DNA of 64,000 nucleotides from Streptomyces tateyamensis (GCF_003205575.1 NZ_PYBW01000045.1:24412-88411); one strand, 5' to 3'; shown: positions 37,660 through 47,000, counted from the first letter of the stretch. Numbers and translations: made by a program. Notes: generated by a model not told the origin, from the sequence alone.

Positions 37660-38082
37660 GTGCAGAACGCACAGCAGGCCCTCGGCCGGTACGGCGAGGA
37701 GGTGGCCGTCCGCCGACTCGGGCAGGACGGGCTGCGGGTCCTGGAGCGCAACTGGCGCTGTACCCAGGGAGAGCTGGACATCGTCGCCCTGGACGGGGAC
37801 ACGGTGGCCGTCTGCGAGGTCAAGACCAGGTCCGAGGGGTCCTTCCAGCAGCCCGCCGAGGCGCTGGGGCCGGTCAAGGCCGAGCGGTTGCGTGTCCTGG
37901 CGGAGCGCTGGCTGGCCGAGCGCTGGCCGGCGCACTTCGCCCGGCTTGCCGGGCTGCCGGGTGGGGCCGCGGGCGAGCGCGCCGCGGTGCTGCCGCCCGG
38001 CGGGGTGCGGATCGACCTGGTCTCGGTGGTCCGCCCGCCGACCGGTGCCGCCCAGGTGGAGCACCTGCGGGGGGTGGTCTGA
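37660..38082 (+). CDS. yraN: YraN family UPF0102 protein
   Basis: YraN proteins have a restriction-endonuclease-like fold and are usually next to comM and dprA; the role is unproven. The 140-residue protein has the catalytic-core-like [11 protein letters not shown] and CEVKTR, the latter matching the E-x-K element of that fold. I chose GTG at 37660 because GGAGG (37647-37651) is eight bases upstream; GTG at 37651 overlaps the ribosome site. Its stop is directly followed by the comM GTG. Confidence 0.9.
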   Translation: MQNAQQALGRYGEEVAVRRLGQDGLRVLERNWRCTQGELDIVALDGDTVAVCEVKTRSEGSFQQPAEALGPVKAERLRVLAERWLAERWPAHFARLAGLPGGAAGERAAVLPPGGVRIDLVSVVRPPTGAAQVEHLRGVV

Positions 38083-39693
38083 GTGGCCTTCGCCCGGACG
38101 TGCTCGGTGGCCCTGCTCGGGGTGGACGGTGTGGTGGTCGAGGTGCAGGCCGACCTCGAGCCGGGGGTGGCGGCCTTCACCCTGGTGGGCTTGCCGGACA
38201 AGGCGCTCAGCGAGGCCCGGGACCGGGTGCGGGCCGCGGTCTCCAACAGCGGCGAGGCCTGGCCGCAGCGCAAGCTCACCGTCGGGCTCAGCCCCGCCTC
38301 GGTGCCCAAGAGCGGCAGCGGTTTCGATCTCGCGGTGGCCTGCGCGGTGCTCGCGGCGGCCGAGCGGCTGCCGCCGCCTGCCATCGCCGACCTGCTGATC
38401 ATCGGGGAGCTGGGGCTGGACGGCCGGGTCCGCCCGGTCCGCGGGGTGCTGCCCTCGGTGCTGGCGGCGGCCGAGAGCGGGTTCCGCCGGGTGGTGGTGG
38501 CCGAGCAGACGGCGGCCGAGGCGGCCCTGGTACCGGGCGTCTCGGTCCTCGGCGTGCGCAGCCTGCGCCAGCTGATCGCGGTGCTCACCGACGCGCCGGT
38601 GCCCGAGGAGCCGCCCGACCCGATGTCCGGTACGCCCGATCCGCTGATGGCGGGCCTGCTGCTGCCGGGCACCGCGGTGCGCCGGCCCGGGGCCGACCCG
38701 GAGTTCGGTCCCGACCTGGCGGACGTGGCCGGCCAGCACGAGGCCCGGGTGGCGCTGGAGATCGCGGCGGCCGGCGGCCACCACCTGTACCTCAAGGGGC
38801 CGCCCGGAGCCGGCAAGACGATGCTCGCCGAGCGGCTGCCCGGGCTGCTGCCGCCGCTGACCAGGACCGAGGCGCTGGAGGTGACGGCGGTGCACTCGGT
38901 GGCGGGCCTGCTGCCGCCGGGCCGCCCGTTGGTCAACCTGCCGCCCTACTGCGCCCCGCACCACTCGACCACGATGCCCGCCATCATCGGCGGCGGCAGC
39001 GGCCTGCCGCGCCCCGGCGCGGTCTCGCTGGCCCACCGCGGCGTGCTCTTCCTGGACGAGGCGCCGGAATTCCCGGTCCGGGTGCTGGACGCGTTGCGCC
39101 AGCCGTTGGAGTCGGGCGAGGTCGTGGTAGCCCGCTCGGCGGGGTCGCTGCGGCTGCCCGCCAACTTCCTGCTCTGCCTGGCGGCCAACCCCTGTCCGTG
39201 CGGGCGGTACTCGCGGCGCGGTGAGGGGTGCGACTGCACCCCGGTGATGGTGAGCCGGTACCAGGGGCGGCTGTCCGGGCCGTTGCTGGACCGGGTGGAC
39301 CTGCGGGTCCAGGTGGAGCCGGTGACCAGGGCGGAGCTGCTGGAGCGGGACCGGCACGCCGAGCGGACGGAGGTGGTGGCCGAGCGGGTGCGGCTGGCCC
39401 GGGACCGGGCCGCCGCGCGGTTCGCCGGGACGCCGTGGCGGACCAACGCCCAGGTGCCCGGGCGGGAGCTGCGCTCGCGTTGGCGGCCGGAGCCCGCCGC
39501 GCTGGCGGAGGCGGAGCGGGAGATGGAGCGTGGGCTGCTCACCGCGCGCGGGTTGGACCGGGTGCTGCGGGTCGCCTGGACGGTGGCCGACCTCGGCGGC
39601 CGGGACGTGCCGGGGGCGGGCGAGCTGCGCACCGCGCTGGGGCTGCGGCGCGGCTTCCCGTCGGACGTGCGCTCGCTGGACGGTCCGCTGTGA
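38083..39693 (+). CDS. comM: ComM/YifB-type magnesium-chelatase-like AAA ATPase
   Basis: ComM-type proteins are AAA+ helicases; in naturally transforming bacteria ComM promotes branch migration. The 536-residue protein has an N-terminal Lon-like fold (AFTLVGLPDKALSEARDRV), a Walker A GPPGAGKTM, Walker B LFLDEAPEF, and the magnesium-chelatase C-terminal CPCGRYSRRGEGCDCT. GTG starts immediately after the yraN stop and the gene overlaps dprA by four bases. The gene set yraN-comM-dprA is kept in many bacteria without known natural competence, so a role in recombination repair is also possible. Confidence 0.93.
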   Translation: MAFARTCSVALLGVDGVVVEVQADLEPGVAAFTLVGLPDKALSEARDRVRAAVSNSGEAWPQRKLTVGLSPASVPKSGSGFDLAVACAVLAAAERLPPPAIADLLIIGELGLDGRVRPVRGVLPSVLAAAESGFRRVVVAEQTAAEAALVPGVSVLGVRSLRQLIAVLTDAPVPEEPPDPMSGTPDPLMAGLLLPGTAVRRPGADPEFGPDLADVAGQHEARVALEIAAAGGHHLYLKGPPGAGKTMLAERLPGLLPPLTRTEALEVTAVHSVAGLLPPGRPLVNLPPYCAPHHSTTMPAIIGGGSGLPRPGAVSLAHRGVLFLDEAPEFPVRVLDALRQPLESGEVVVARSAGSLRLPANFLLCLAANPCPCGRYSRRGEGCDCTPVMVSRYQGRLSGPLLDRVDLRVQVEPVTRAELLERDRHAERTEVVAERVRLARDRAAARFAGTPWRTNAQVPGRELRSRWRPEPAALAEAEREMERGLLTARGLDRVLRVAWTVADLGGRDVPGAGELRTALGLRRGFPSDVRSLDGPL

Positions 39694-40880
39694 CCGGGGA
39701 TCAGGAGGCCCTGCCCGGTGCCGGGTCGGCCGGGTTGCCGGTACCGACGCCCGATCAGGAGCGGCTGGCCCGGGCCGCCCTGACCAGGTTGGTCGAGCCG
39801 GGCACAGCCGTGATCGGCCGCTGGCTGGCCACCAGATCCGCCTTCGCGCTGCTGGAGCTGCTGCGGCGCGGGGCGCGCCATCCGGAGCTGAGGATCGATC
39901 AGGTGCGCCGGGCGGCGCTGCGCGAGCGGCTGGCCGGGCTGGACCCGGCTGCGGACCTGGCGCGGGTGACTTCGCTCGGCGGGCGCTTCCTGATTCCGGA
40001 CGATCCGGAGTGGCCCAGCCAGCTGGCGGACCTCGGGGAGGCGGCGCCGATCGGGCTCTGGGTGGTGGGGACGGGGTCCCTGCGGCTGCTCGCGCTGCGC
40101 TCGGTGGCGGTGGTGGGCTCCCGGGCGTGCACGGAGTACGGGGCGCACGTGGCCACCGAGCTGGGGGCCGCGCTCGCCGAGCGGGGCTGGGTGGTCTGCT
40201 CCGGGGCCGCCTACGGGGTAGACGCGGCCGCGCACCGCGGCGCCCTCGCCGTCGGCGGGATGACGGTCGCGGTGCTCGCCTCCGGGGTGGACGTGGAGTA
40301 CCCGCGGGGCCACAGCGGCCTGATCCGGCGGATCCGGGAGCAGGGGCAGCTGGTCAGTGAGCACCCGCCGGGGGAGCACCCGAACCGGTTCCGGTTCGTG
40401 TTGCGCAACCGGGTGCTGGCGGCGCTCACCCGGGGGACGGTGGTGGTCGAGGCGGCGCACCGCAGCGGGGCGCTGAGCACGGCGCGACGGGCAATCGAGT
40501 TGAACCGGCACACCATGGGGGTGTGCGGCCCGATCACCTCGGAGCTCTCGGTCGGTGTGCACGAACTGCTCCGCGGCGGTGGGGCCACCTTGGTCACCAG
40601 CGCGGCGGAGGTGATCGAGCTGATCGGTGCGGTCGGAGCGGACCTGCCGCCGCCGCGCCGCTCGGTGCCCCGGCCGCGTGACCTGTTGGCGCCGGCGGCG
40701 GCCCGGGTGTTGGAGGCGATCCCGGCCGGGGTGGCCGGGGTGCCGGTCGCTGCCCTGGCCGTGCGGACCGCCCTGTCGATGGACGTGGTGCTCAAGCAGC
40801 TCTACGAGCTCTGCTCGCTCGGGTTCGTGGAACGGACCGGTTCGCACTGGCGAATCGTGCCGAGTCGCACTGGAGAGTGA
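39690..40880 (+). CDS. dprA: DNA processing protein DprA/Smf
   Basis: DprA loads RecA on incoming single-stranded DNA. The 396-residue protein has the Rossmann-like core VAVVGSRACTEYGA, SGAAYGVDAAAHRGAL and a C-terminal winged-helix region (VLKQLYELCSLGFVE). GTG at 39690 overlaps the comM stop by four bases (GTGA). The frame is open far upstream inside comM but is not used. Downstream is the whiG region. Confidence 0.93.
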   Translation: MTGDQEALPGAGSAGLPVPTPDQERLARAALTRLVEPGTAVIGRWLATRSAFALLELLRRGARHPELRIDQVRRAALRERLAGLDPAADLARVTSLGGRFLIPDDPEWPSQLADLGEAAPIGLWVVGTGSLRLLALRSVAVVGSRACTEYGAHVATELGAALAERGWVVCSGAAYGVDAAAHRGALAVGGMTVAVLASGVDVEYPRGHSGLIRRIREQGQLVSEHPPGEHPNRFRFVLRNRVLAALTRGTVVVEAAHRSGALSTARRAIELNRHTMGVCGPITSELSVGVHELLRGGGATLVTSAAEVIELIGAVGADLPPPRRSVPRPRDLLAPAAARVLEAIPAGVAGVPVAALAVRTALSMDVVLKQLYELCSLGFVERTGSHWRIVPSRTGE

Positions 40881-41766
40881 CGCGGCGACAGGCGACGCAC
40901 CGTCAGGGCCCGGCAGTCGTTGGTGATCGTTGGTGCGTTCGCAGGTGCCGCCCGAGCTGCCCAGGCGGCCCTGCGCCTGCGGGCGGGGAGCGCGCCGACC
41001 GCGTCGAACACGGTGCGCGCGTTCGCGCGTCGGAGTGAACGCCACCAGAACGGGCGACGGCCAGGTGGTGGTAGCACAGTGCATCGACTCGGTCACGCTA
41101 CGCTCGCTATGGCTTCCCTATCAGCACATGACTCGGCAGAACGGCGCAGACCCACGTATGCCCACACACATTCCCGGACACGGGGCGACCAGTGCCCGCC
41201 GGCTCCCGGGAGGAGTCGGTAGTCAACTTCGCGCGGCCACGGGCGAGCAGCCTGGCCTGGAGGCCCAGGGCAGGTCCGCGACGGCGGGGGGAACAGTGGG
41301 GGGACAGGTAGGGGGACAGCAGACAGGGGGGGCGGCGGGGGGAGCGGTCAGGGCGAAACCGGCCGGCGGTCCTGGCGGGCAGCTGAGGGTGAGTCAAGGA
41401 GCTACTGCGGGTCTCAATGGGAGTCCGCCCGGTGGCGCCGGCCTGGCCGGCGGTGGTTCGGCGGGAGAAGGCTCGGTCGGTGATGGCTCGGTCGGTGACC
41501 GCGCAGCTGGCGGTCCCGCAGCTACCGGCCGCGTCGGCGGCAGTGGCGCGGCGGTGGTGGGCGAGGCCGGTGCTGCGGGCCCCGTCGGCGGGGTGGTCGG
41601 CGCCGGAGTCGGCCTCGGCCTCGGCGGTACGGGCGTGGTCGGGGCGGGTCTGGTCGGCGGTGCGGAGGTGCGGGGGCTGGAGCGAGTCGGGCCGGGGGGC
41701 GGTGTGGACGGTGTGGGAGCGGGTGCGCCTCTGGGTGCGGACGGATTGGTCACGGGAGGCACGAGC
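40881..41766. other. long whiG upstream region, open in frame, with G-run array
   Basis: This 886-base stretch separates dprA from the whiG start I prefer. The whiG frame stays open through it with ATGs at 41128 and 41158 and a GTG-like start at 40930. Codon use is poor at 41281-41410 (GGA, ACA, AGG, AGT, CAA) and third-position GC is ambiguous to about 41770. Five G runs (41286-41291, 41298-41303, 41311-41315, 41326-41332, 41337-41342) with loops of 4 to 10 bases could form a quadruplex. It may be 5' leader or a Gly-rich coding extension. Confidence 0.6.
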
Positions 41767-43266
41767 ATGGCTGGTTCAAGGGCTGACGCGGTCTCGGTGC
41801 TGGGCGGTGTGCCGCCCCGGACGGTTCCGGTCCCGGTACCAGCTCCGGTCGCGCCGCTCGGCGGGCCGCTCACCCTGATCACCGCCCGGGCCCCGGCCAC
41901 ACTGCCCGGCCCGGCCCTCAAGGGCGGGCGCGCCGGGAAGCCGAAAGCCCCGGGGAAGAAGGTCAAGGCCGTGAAGTCCGGCAAGCCCGGTGGCCTGGGC
42001 TCGGTGCCGCCACCGACCCGGACGGCTGCCGGTACGGCGGTCACTCCCGCGCCACGAAACGGTTCGGATCCGGGCACTGCGCCCGGCGTTGGGACGCCCG
42101 CTGCCGAGACGGCTGCCGCCGAGACGCCCGCGCCGGGTGTGGTGGGTCGACCGCCCGCGTCCCGACTCCCGAGCCCCCCGGCGGGGCCGCCTCCGCCCGC
42201 GCCTCGCAGCTCGGGCCCGCGTACCCCGGGACCGCGTACTGCCGAGGCTCGAGTCACCGAGCCCGGCGACACTGAGCCTGGCGACACCGAGCCGAGTGCC
42301 GCCGCGCCCGGTGCCACCAGTCCCACGGTGGCCGGTCCTACGGTGGCCGGCCCTGCGACGGCGGGTCCCGCGACCGCAGGTCTTGCGGCGGCCGGTCCCG
42401 CGACCGTCGGTCCCACGGTGGCCGGTCCCACGGCGACCGCGCCAACGGCGGCGGGGTCGGCGGCCGTGCCGTCCCCGCCCGCCTCCCCGTCTCCCGAGGC
42501 GGTGCAGCGCAGTGCGCTGGAGTCCCTGTGGCGCACCTACAAGACCACCGGGGACCAGCGGCTGCGCGAGCAGCTGATCCTGCACTACTCGCCCCTGGTG
42601 AAGTACGTGGCCGGCCGGGTCGGGGTCGGCCTGCCTGCCAACGTCGAGCAGGCGGACTTCGTCTCCTCCGGTGTCTTCGGACTGATCGACGCGATCGAGA
42701 AGTTCGACCCGGACCGGGCGATCAAGTTCGAGACGTACGCGATCAGCCGGATCCGTGGCGCGATCATCGACGAGCTGAGGGCGCTCGACTGGATCCCCCG
42801 TTCGGTGCGGCAGAAGGCCAAGGCGGTCGAGCGCACCTACGCCGCGCTCGAGGCCCGGCTGCGGCGGACCCCGCACGAGCCCGAGGTGGCCGCGGAGATG
42901 GGCATCGCACTGGAGGAACTGCACGCGATTTTCAGCCAACTCTCGCTGGCCAATGTGGTGGCGTTGGACGAGCTGCTGCACCCGGTCGGCGACGGCGGCG
43001 AACGGCTCAGCCTGATGGACACCCTGGAGGACACCGGAGCCGCGAACCCGGTCGAGGTGGCCGAGGACCGCGAGCTGCGCAAGTTGCTGGCCGGCGCCAT
43101 CAACACGCTGCCCGAGCGCGAAAAGACCGTGGTGACCCTCTACTACTACGAGGGCCTCACGCTCGCCGAGATCGGCCAGGTGCTCGGGGTGACCGAGAGC
43201 AGGGTCAGTCAGATCCACACCAAATCCGTGCTGCAGTTGCGGGCGAAGATGACCGATTTGCGCTGA
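41767..43266 (+). CDS. whiG: sporulation sigma factor WhiG with long N-terminal extension
   Basis: WhiG is the FliA-type sigma factor that starts aerial hyphae sporulation in Streptomyces. From residue about 250 this 499-residue form has a complete sigma-70 domain set: region 2 [16 protein letters not shown] and [12 protein letters not shown], region 3, and region 4 [23 protein letters not shown]. Usual WhiG is near 280 residues with about 30 before region 1.2/2. Here about 250 residues rich in Pro, Ala, Thr and Gly precede it, including PTVAG-like pentapeptides. I chose ATG 41767 because GGGAGG lies seven bases upstream and codon bias is good after it. ATG 41158 (MPTHIPGHG, resembling other WhiG starts) would give 702 residues. 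Confidence 0.88.
   Translation: MAGSRADAVSVLGGVPPRTVPVPVPAPVAPLGGPLTLITARAPATLPGPALKGGRAGKPKAPGKKVKAVKSGKPGGLGSVPPPTRTAAGTAVTPAPRNGSDPGTAPGVGTPAAETAAAETPAPGVVGRPPASRLPSPPAGPPPPAPRSSGPRTPGPRTAEARVTEPGDTEPGDTEPSAAAPGATSPTVAGPTVAGPATAGPATAGLAAAGPATVGPTVAGPTATAPTAAGSAAVPSPPASPSPEAVQRSALESLWRTYKTTGDQRLREQLILHYSPLVKYVAGRVGVGLPANVEQADFVSSGVFGLIDAIEKFDPDRAIKFETYAISRIRGAIIDELRALDWIPRSVRQKAKAVERTYAALEARLRRTPHEPEVAAEMGIALEELHAIFSQLSLANVVALDELLHPVGDGGERLSLMDTLEDTGAANPVEVAEDRELRKLLAGAINTLPEREKTVVTLYYYEGLTLAEIGQVLGVTESRVSQIHTKSVLQLRAKMTDLR
42322..42459 (+). repeat. PTVAG-type pentapeptide repeat within whiG
   Basis: About nine imperfect 15-base units encode P-T-V-A-G / P-A-T-A-G in the low-complexity N-terminus of WhiG, directly before the sigma domain. 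Units such as cggtggccggtcc recur. Confidence 0.85.
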
Positions 43267-43345
43267 CCCCTGACCGCTCCGGCCCGCCTGCGGTGCTGGC
43301 CGGGAGGTGAACCTGACTGGCCCACCCGCTCCGTACAGTGGGAGG

Positions 43346-43993
43346 GTGCCGAAGATCAGAGCCGCCTCCCTGGCCGAGCACCGTCGACTTCAGCGGGCCG
43401 CCCTCCTCGACGCGGCCCGGGTACTGCTGACCGAGGGCGGCATGGAGGCGTTGACCTTCCCCGCCCTGGCAGCCCGCACCGGCCTGGCCCGCTCCTCGGT
43501 GTACGAGTACTTCCGGTCCCGCGCGCACGTGGTCGAGCAGCTCTGCGAGGCCGACTTCCCACTCTGGGCTGCCGAGATCGAAGCCGGGATGGCCGCCCGG
43601 GACGGCGCACCCAGTCGGCTGGAGGCTTACGTCCGAGGCCAGTTGGAGCTGGCCGGTGACCCGCGGCACCGCGCCATCGTCGCGCTCTCCGCGCTGGAGC
43701 TGGACGAGGCGGCCCGAGCCCGGATCCGCGCCGCGCACGAGGGCCTGGTCGGCCTGGTGGTCGAGGCGCTCGACGAACTGGGCCACCAGCGCCCGCAACT
43801 GGTAGCGGCACTGCTGCAGGGCGTGGTGGAGGCCGCGGTGAAGCGGTCCGAGGGCCGCTCGTCCGAGGAGCGGGCGCTGATCGCCGACGCCGCCGTGGCC
43901 CTCGCACTCCACGGGCTGGCCGGGTCCGCCACCCCGGTCACCTCGGCTGCCGCGGTCGCGGCCGCCGAGTGCAGCGGCAGCAACCGCGCCTGA
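43346..43993 (+). CDS. TetR-family transcriptional regulator
   Basis: The 215-residue protein has a TetR N-terminal helix-turn-helix (AARVLLTEGGMEALTFPALAART then SSVYEYFRSRAHVV) and a helical ligand-binding C-terminus ending in low-complexity Ala/Ser. Ligand unknown. GTG at 43346 (MPKIRAASLAEH) lies seven bases after TACAGT (43334-43339) with no good ribosome site, so it is probably leaderless; GTG at 43307 is the alternative. Its 3' part lies opposite the end of the M23 frame. Confidence 0.86.
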   Translation: MPKIRAASLAEHRRLQRAALLDAARVLLTEGGMEALTFPALAARTGLARSSVYEYFRSRAHVVEQLCEADFPLWAAEIEAGMAARDGAPSRLEAYVRGQLELAGDPRHRAIVALSALELDEAARARIRAAHEGLVGLVVEALDELGHQRPQLVAALLQGVVEAAVKRSEGRSSEERALIADAAVALALHGLAGSATPVTSAAAVAAAECSGSNRA

Positions 43994-44700
43994 CCCGAGC
44001 CCAGCAGGGCCAGCGGGTCGAGGTACCGCTCGCCGCGCAACAGCCCCCAGTGCAGACAGCCCGTCGCGCAGTGGCCGGCCCCGGGCGCCAGGTGCCCGAT
44101 CTGCTGGCCGGCCGCGACCGCCGTGCCGACCGGTGGCGCGTCGGCCACCGGGAGGTACGTGGTGCGAAGCGGCGGGCTACCACTGCCGGGGTGAAGCACC
44201 GTCACCACCGGGCGCCCGGCCACCTGCCCGGCGAAGCCGATCACCCCGGGTGCGGCGGCCCGCACCGCCACCCCCTCCTCGGCGGCCAGATCCACCCCGC
44301 GGTGTGCGGCGGCCCACCGCACAGGCGGCGGCGCGAACCGCTGCCGCACTCCGGCGGGCCCGCCCACGGGCCAGGCCCGACCGCCCCCGGGACTCAGCCC
44401 GCCCCCGGAGCTGAGCCCGGCCCCGGGCGGACCGAGCCCGGCCGCCGACCTCGCACCGGGCGCGGCGCCGACTCCGGAACCGATCGCCGAGCCGGCCATC
44501 GAGCGGGCTGTCGGGCCGGCCATCGAGCGAGCTGTCGAGCCGGCCATTGAGCGGACCGTGGGGCCGGCCGTCGCGTTGGCCACCGCCGGAGGCCCGAGCC
44601 AGAGCAGCACCACCAGCGCCAGCGCCAGCTTCCCCGGCGTGCTCGCCTTCCCCGGCGTGCGCGCGTTCCCTGCGTTCCTCTTGTTCCTCGTGCTCGTCAT
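43627..44700 (-). CDS. M23-family peptidase-like protein, frame runs antisense through tetR
   Basis: This 357-residue protein has a signal sequence (residues about 24-43), a low-complexity repeat region (44-110), and an M23/LytM domain. Zinc ligands are present as His133 and Asp137 in HRGVD and His217 in CLHWG. The usual first His of the HxH pair is Cys215, so catalysis is doubtful. The recognisable domain ends near residue 243 (ARLLPL). About 115 further residues are Ser/Ala-rich and lie opposite the tetR coding region, overlapping it by 367 bases. Either a stop was lost or there is a sequencing error. ATG at 44700. Confidence 0.8.
   Translation of the reverse strand: MTSTRNKRNAGNARTPGKASTPGKLALALVVLLWLGPPAVANATAGPTVRSMAGSTARSMAGPTARSMAGSAIGSGVGAAPGARSAAGLGPPGAGLSSGGGLSPGGGRAWPVGGPAGVRQRFAPPPVRWAAAHRGVDLAAEEGVAVRAAAPGVIGFAGQVAGRPVVTVLHPGSGSPPLRTTYLPVADAPPVGTAVAAGQQIGHLAPGAGHCATGCLHWGLLRGERYLDPLALLGSGQARLLPLHSAAATAAAEVTGVADPASPWSARATAASAISARSSDERPSDRFTAASTTPCSSAATSCGRWWPSSSSASTTRPTRPSCAARIRARAASSSSSAESATMARCRGSPASSNWPRT
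44495..44566 (-). repeat. three 24-nt tandem repeats in the M23 gene
   Basis: Three consecutive 24-base units (44495-44518, 44519-44542, 44543-44566) encode SMAGxTAR-like blocks after the signal sequence. Confidence 0.9.
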
Positions 44701-45130
44701 GCCAGCGAGGTTCCGCCCCGCTGGCCGCCGTGACCACCCTCACCTCGAAACCTGTGGACAACCCCGCCCCTGTGGACAACCACCGGACCACCGCCACCCG
44801 TCCGCCCGCCCCCGCAGCGTGCAGAGTCGCCGGTCCCTCGGCCCTTCCCGTACACTTCTCACGCGACCCGGTCCGCCGGGTCGACTTCGCACGCCCCGCC
44901 ACCGGTAGGACGCGGCCCACCGCCGCCCCCGCCAGGTGCGAGTGCCGCTCGGTCCAGCCGAGCCTGCCGCGGCTCCACCGCCGCCAGGCCCGGACGGCTC
45001 GGCACGTCGGGGCGTCAGGCGTGGCGGTCGCCCGACCGCCGCGGAAAACCGAGCTGACCCGGTAGTTGCCGAGTGTCCCCAGGCGGGGGCAGCACCAACG
45101 CACCGGGCGTAACACGAGGAGTACACGGCC
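44701..45130. other. intergenic region upstream of rpsB with paired DnaA boxes
   Basis: TGTGGACAA at 44753-44761 and 44771-44779 are reverse-orientation DnaA boxes (TTGTCCACA), 18 bases apart, near the M23 start. TACACT at 44851-44856 is a possible rpsB -10 with no clear -35, giving a leader of about 270 bases. Ribosome site GAGGAG is just before rpsB. No gene is evident. Confidence 0.55.
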
Positions 45131-46030
45131 ATGGCCGTTGTCACGATGCGGGAGCTGCTGGAGAGCGGCGTCCACTTCGGTCACCAGACCCGTCGTTGGA
45201 ACCCGAAGATGAAGCGCTTCATCTTCACGGAGCGCAACGGCATCTACATCATCGACCTGCTGCAGTCGCTGAACTACATCGACCGCGCGTTCGAGTTCGT
45301 CAAGGAGACCGTTGCCCACGGCGGCAGCGTCCTTTTCGTCGGCACCAAGAAGCAGGCCCAGGAGGCCATCGCCGAGCAGGCCACCCGCGTGGGCATGCCC
45401 TACGTGAACCAGCGCTGGCTCGGCGGCATGCTGACCAACTTCTCCACCGTCTACAAGCGTCTGCAGCGCCTCAAGGAGCTCGGCGAGATCGACTTCACGG
45501 ACGTGGCCGGCTCCGGCCTCACCAAGAAGGAGCTCCTGGTCCTCCAGCGCGAGCACGACAAGCTGGAGAAGACCCTCGGCGGTATCCGCGACATGCAGCG
45601 CGTTCCGAGCGCCGTGTGGATCGTGGACACCAAGAAGGAGCACATCGCGGTCGGCGAGGCCCGGAAGCTCAACATCCCGGTCGTCGCCATCCTCGACACC
45701 AACTGCGACCCGGACGAGGTCGACTACAAGATCCCGGGCAACGACGACGCGATCCGCTCCGTCACCCTGCTCACCCGGGTGATCGCCGACGCCGTCGCCG
45801 AGGGCCTCAAGTCCCGCGCCGGTGTTGCCAAGGGCGATGTCAAGGCCGAGCCGGGCGCCGGCCAGCCGCTGGCCGACTGGGAGCAGGACCTCCTGGCCAC
45901 CGGTGAGAACAAGGCCGCCGAGGCCCCCGCCGCCGAGGCCGAGGCCACCGAGGCTCCGGCTGCCGAGGCCACCGAGGCCCCCGCCGCCGAGGCCACCGAG
46001 GCTCCGGCCGCCGAGGCCGAGCAGGCCTGA
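45131..46030 (+). CDS. rpsB: 30S ribosomal protein S2
   Basis: S2 is needed for S1 binding and small-subunit function. The 299-residue protein has the S2 core ([23 protein letters not shown] and [11 protein letters not shown]) and a C-terminal acidic extension of Ala/Glu/Pro repeats (EATEAPAA). Length with the tail is normal for actinobacteria. ATG at 45131 follows GAGGAG. tsf follows with two hairpins between. Confidence 0.97.
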   Translation: MAVVTMRELLESGVHFGHQTRRWNPKMKRFIFTERNGIYIIDLLQSLNYIDRAFEFVKETVAHGGSVLFVGTKKQAQEAIAEQATRVGMPYVNQRWLGGMLTNFSTVYKRLQRLKELGEIDFTDVAGSGLTKKELLVLQREHDKLEKTLGGIRDMQRVPSAVWIVDTKKEHIAVGEARKLNIPVVAILDTNCDPDEVDYKIPGNDDAIRSVTLLTRVIADAVAEGLKSRAGVAKGDVKAEPGAGQPLADWEQDLLATGENKAAEAPAAEAEATEAPAAEATEAPAAEATEAPAAEAEQA

Positions 46031-46042
46031 CGTACTGAGGGT

Positions 46043-46117
46043 GAGGGGCAGTCGCCGGTGGGTACCGGCGAGTGCCCCTCTCTCCACGTGCCGGGGCTGA
46101 ACCACCAGCCCCGGCAC
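46043..46117 (+). terminator. two hairpins between rpsB and tsf
   Basis: 46043-46080 folds into 8-bp and 7-bp stems separated by a two-base internal loop with a GGGT loop. 46088-46117 has an 11-bp perfect stem. The pair could partially terminate transcription into tsf or stabilise the rpsB mRNA end. Confidence 0.75.
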
Positions 46118-46160
46118 ACCCACCCCGCAGACACGCGAGACGCGAGAAGAGATTCACACC

Positions 46161-47000
46161 ATGGCGAACTTCACCGCCGCGGACGTCAAGAAGCTCCGTG
46201 AGCTCACCGGCGCCGGCATGATGGACTGCAAGAAGGCGCTCGACGAGGCCGAGGGCGACGTCGAGAAGGCCGTTGAGCTCCTGCGCATCAAGGGCCAGAA
46301 GGGCGTCGCCAAGCGCGAGGGCCGCGACGCCTCCAACGGTGCCGTCGCCGCCATCATCGCCGACGACAAGAAGTCCGGCGTGCTGGTCGAGCTGAACTGC
46401 GAGACCGACTTCGTCGCCAAGGGCGGCAAGTTCGTCGAGGTCGCCAACGCGATCGCCGCCCACGTGGCCGCCACCTCCCCGGCCGACCTGGAGACCGCCC
46501 TGGCCTCCGAGATCGCCGCCGGCCAGACCGTCCAGCAGTTCGTGGACGAGGCCAACGCGAGCCTGGGCGAGAAGATCGTCTTCCGTCGCTTCGCGCAGTA
46601 CGACGGTGACGGCTTCGTCGCGGTCTACCTGCACAAGACCGACCCGGACCTGCCGCCGGCCATCGGCGTCCTGGTCGAGCTGGACCAGGAGAACGCGGAG
46701 GTCGCCAAGGACGTCGCGCAGCACATCGCCGCCTTCGCGCCGAAGTACCTGTCCCGCGAGGACATCCCGGCCGAGGACATCGAGAACGAGCGCCGCGTCG
46801 CCGAGGCCACCGCTCGCGAGGAGGGCAAGCCCGAGGCTGCCCTGCCGAAGATCGTCGAGGGTCGCGTCACCGGCTTCGTCAAGGAGAACTCGGTCCTGGA
46901 GCAGGCCTTCGCCAAGGACAACAAGAAGACCGTCGCCAAGGTCCTCGAGGAGAACGGCGTCGCCCTCAAGCGCTTCGCCCGCTTCCGCGTCGGCGCCTGA
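46161..47000 (+). CDS. tsf: elongation factor Ts
   Basis: EF-Ts is the nucleotide exchange factor for EF-Tu. The 279-residue protein starts MANFTAADVKKLRELTGAGMMDCKKALDEA, with the UBA-like N-terminal domain and TDFVAKGGKFVEVA in the core. Length is normal. ATG follows GAGAAGAG. Next gene is pyrH after a structured leader. Confidence 0.97.
   Translation: MANFTAADVKKLRELTGAGMMDCKKALDEAEGDVEKAVELLRIKGQKGVAKREGRDASNGAVAAIIADDKKSGVLVELNCETDFVAKGGKFVEVANAIAAHVAATSPADLETALASEIAAGQTVQQFVDEANASLGEKIVFRRFAQYDGDGFVAVYLHKTDPDLPPAIGVLVELDQENAEVAKDVAQHIAAFAPKYLSREDIPAEDIENERRVAEATAREEGKPEAALPKIVEGRVTGFVKENSVLEQAFAKDNKKTVAKVLEENGVALKRFARFRVGA

Noticed and set aside
34119..38936. 4.8-kb open frame on the reverse strand
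   Set aside because: It lies antisense to four signal peptidase, Nudix, DUF2469, yraN and comM genes. High GC makes such long antisense frames common, and its residues have no family pattern.
41394..42536. 380-codon reverse frame opposite the whiG extension
   Set aside because: Repetitive because the forward repeat is repetitive; no ribosome site and no homology. The forward frame joins the sigma domain.
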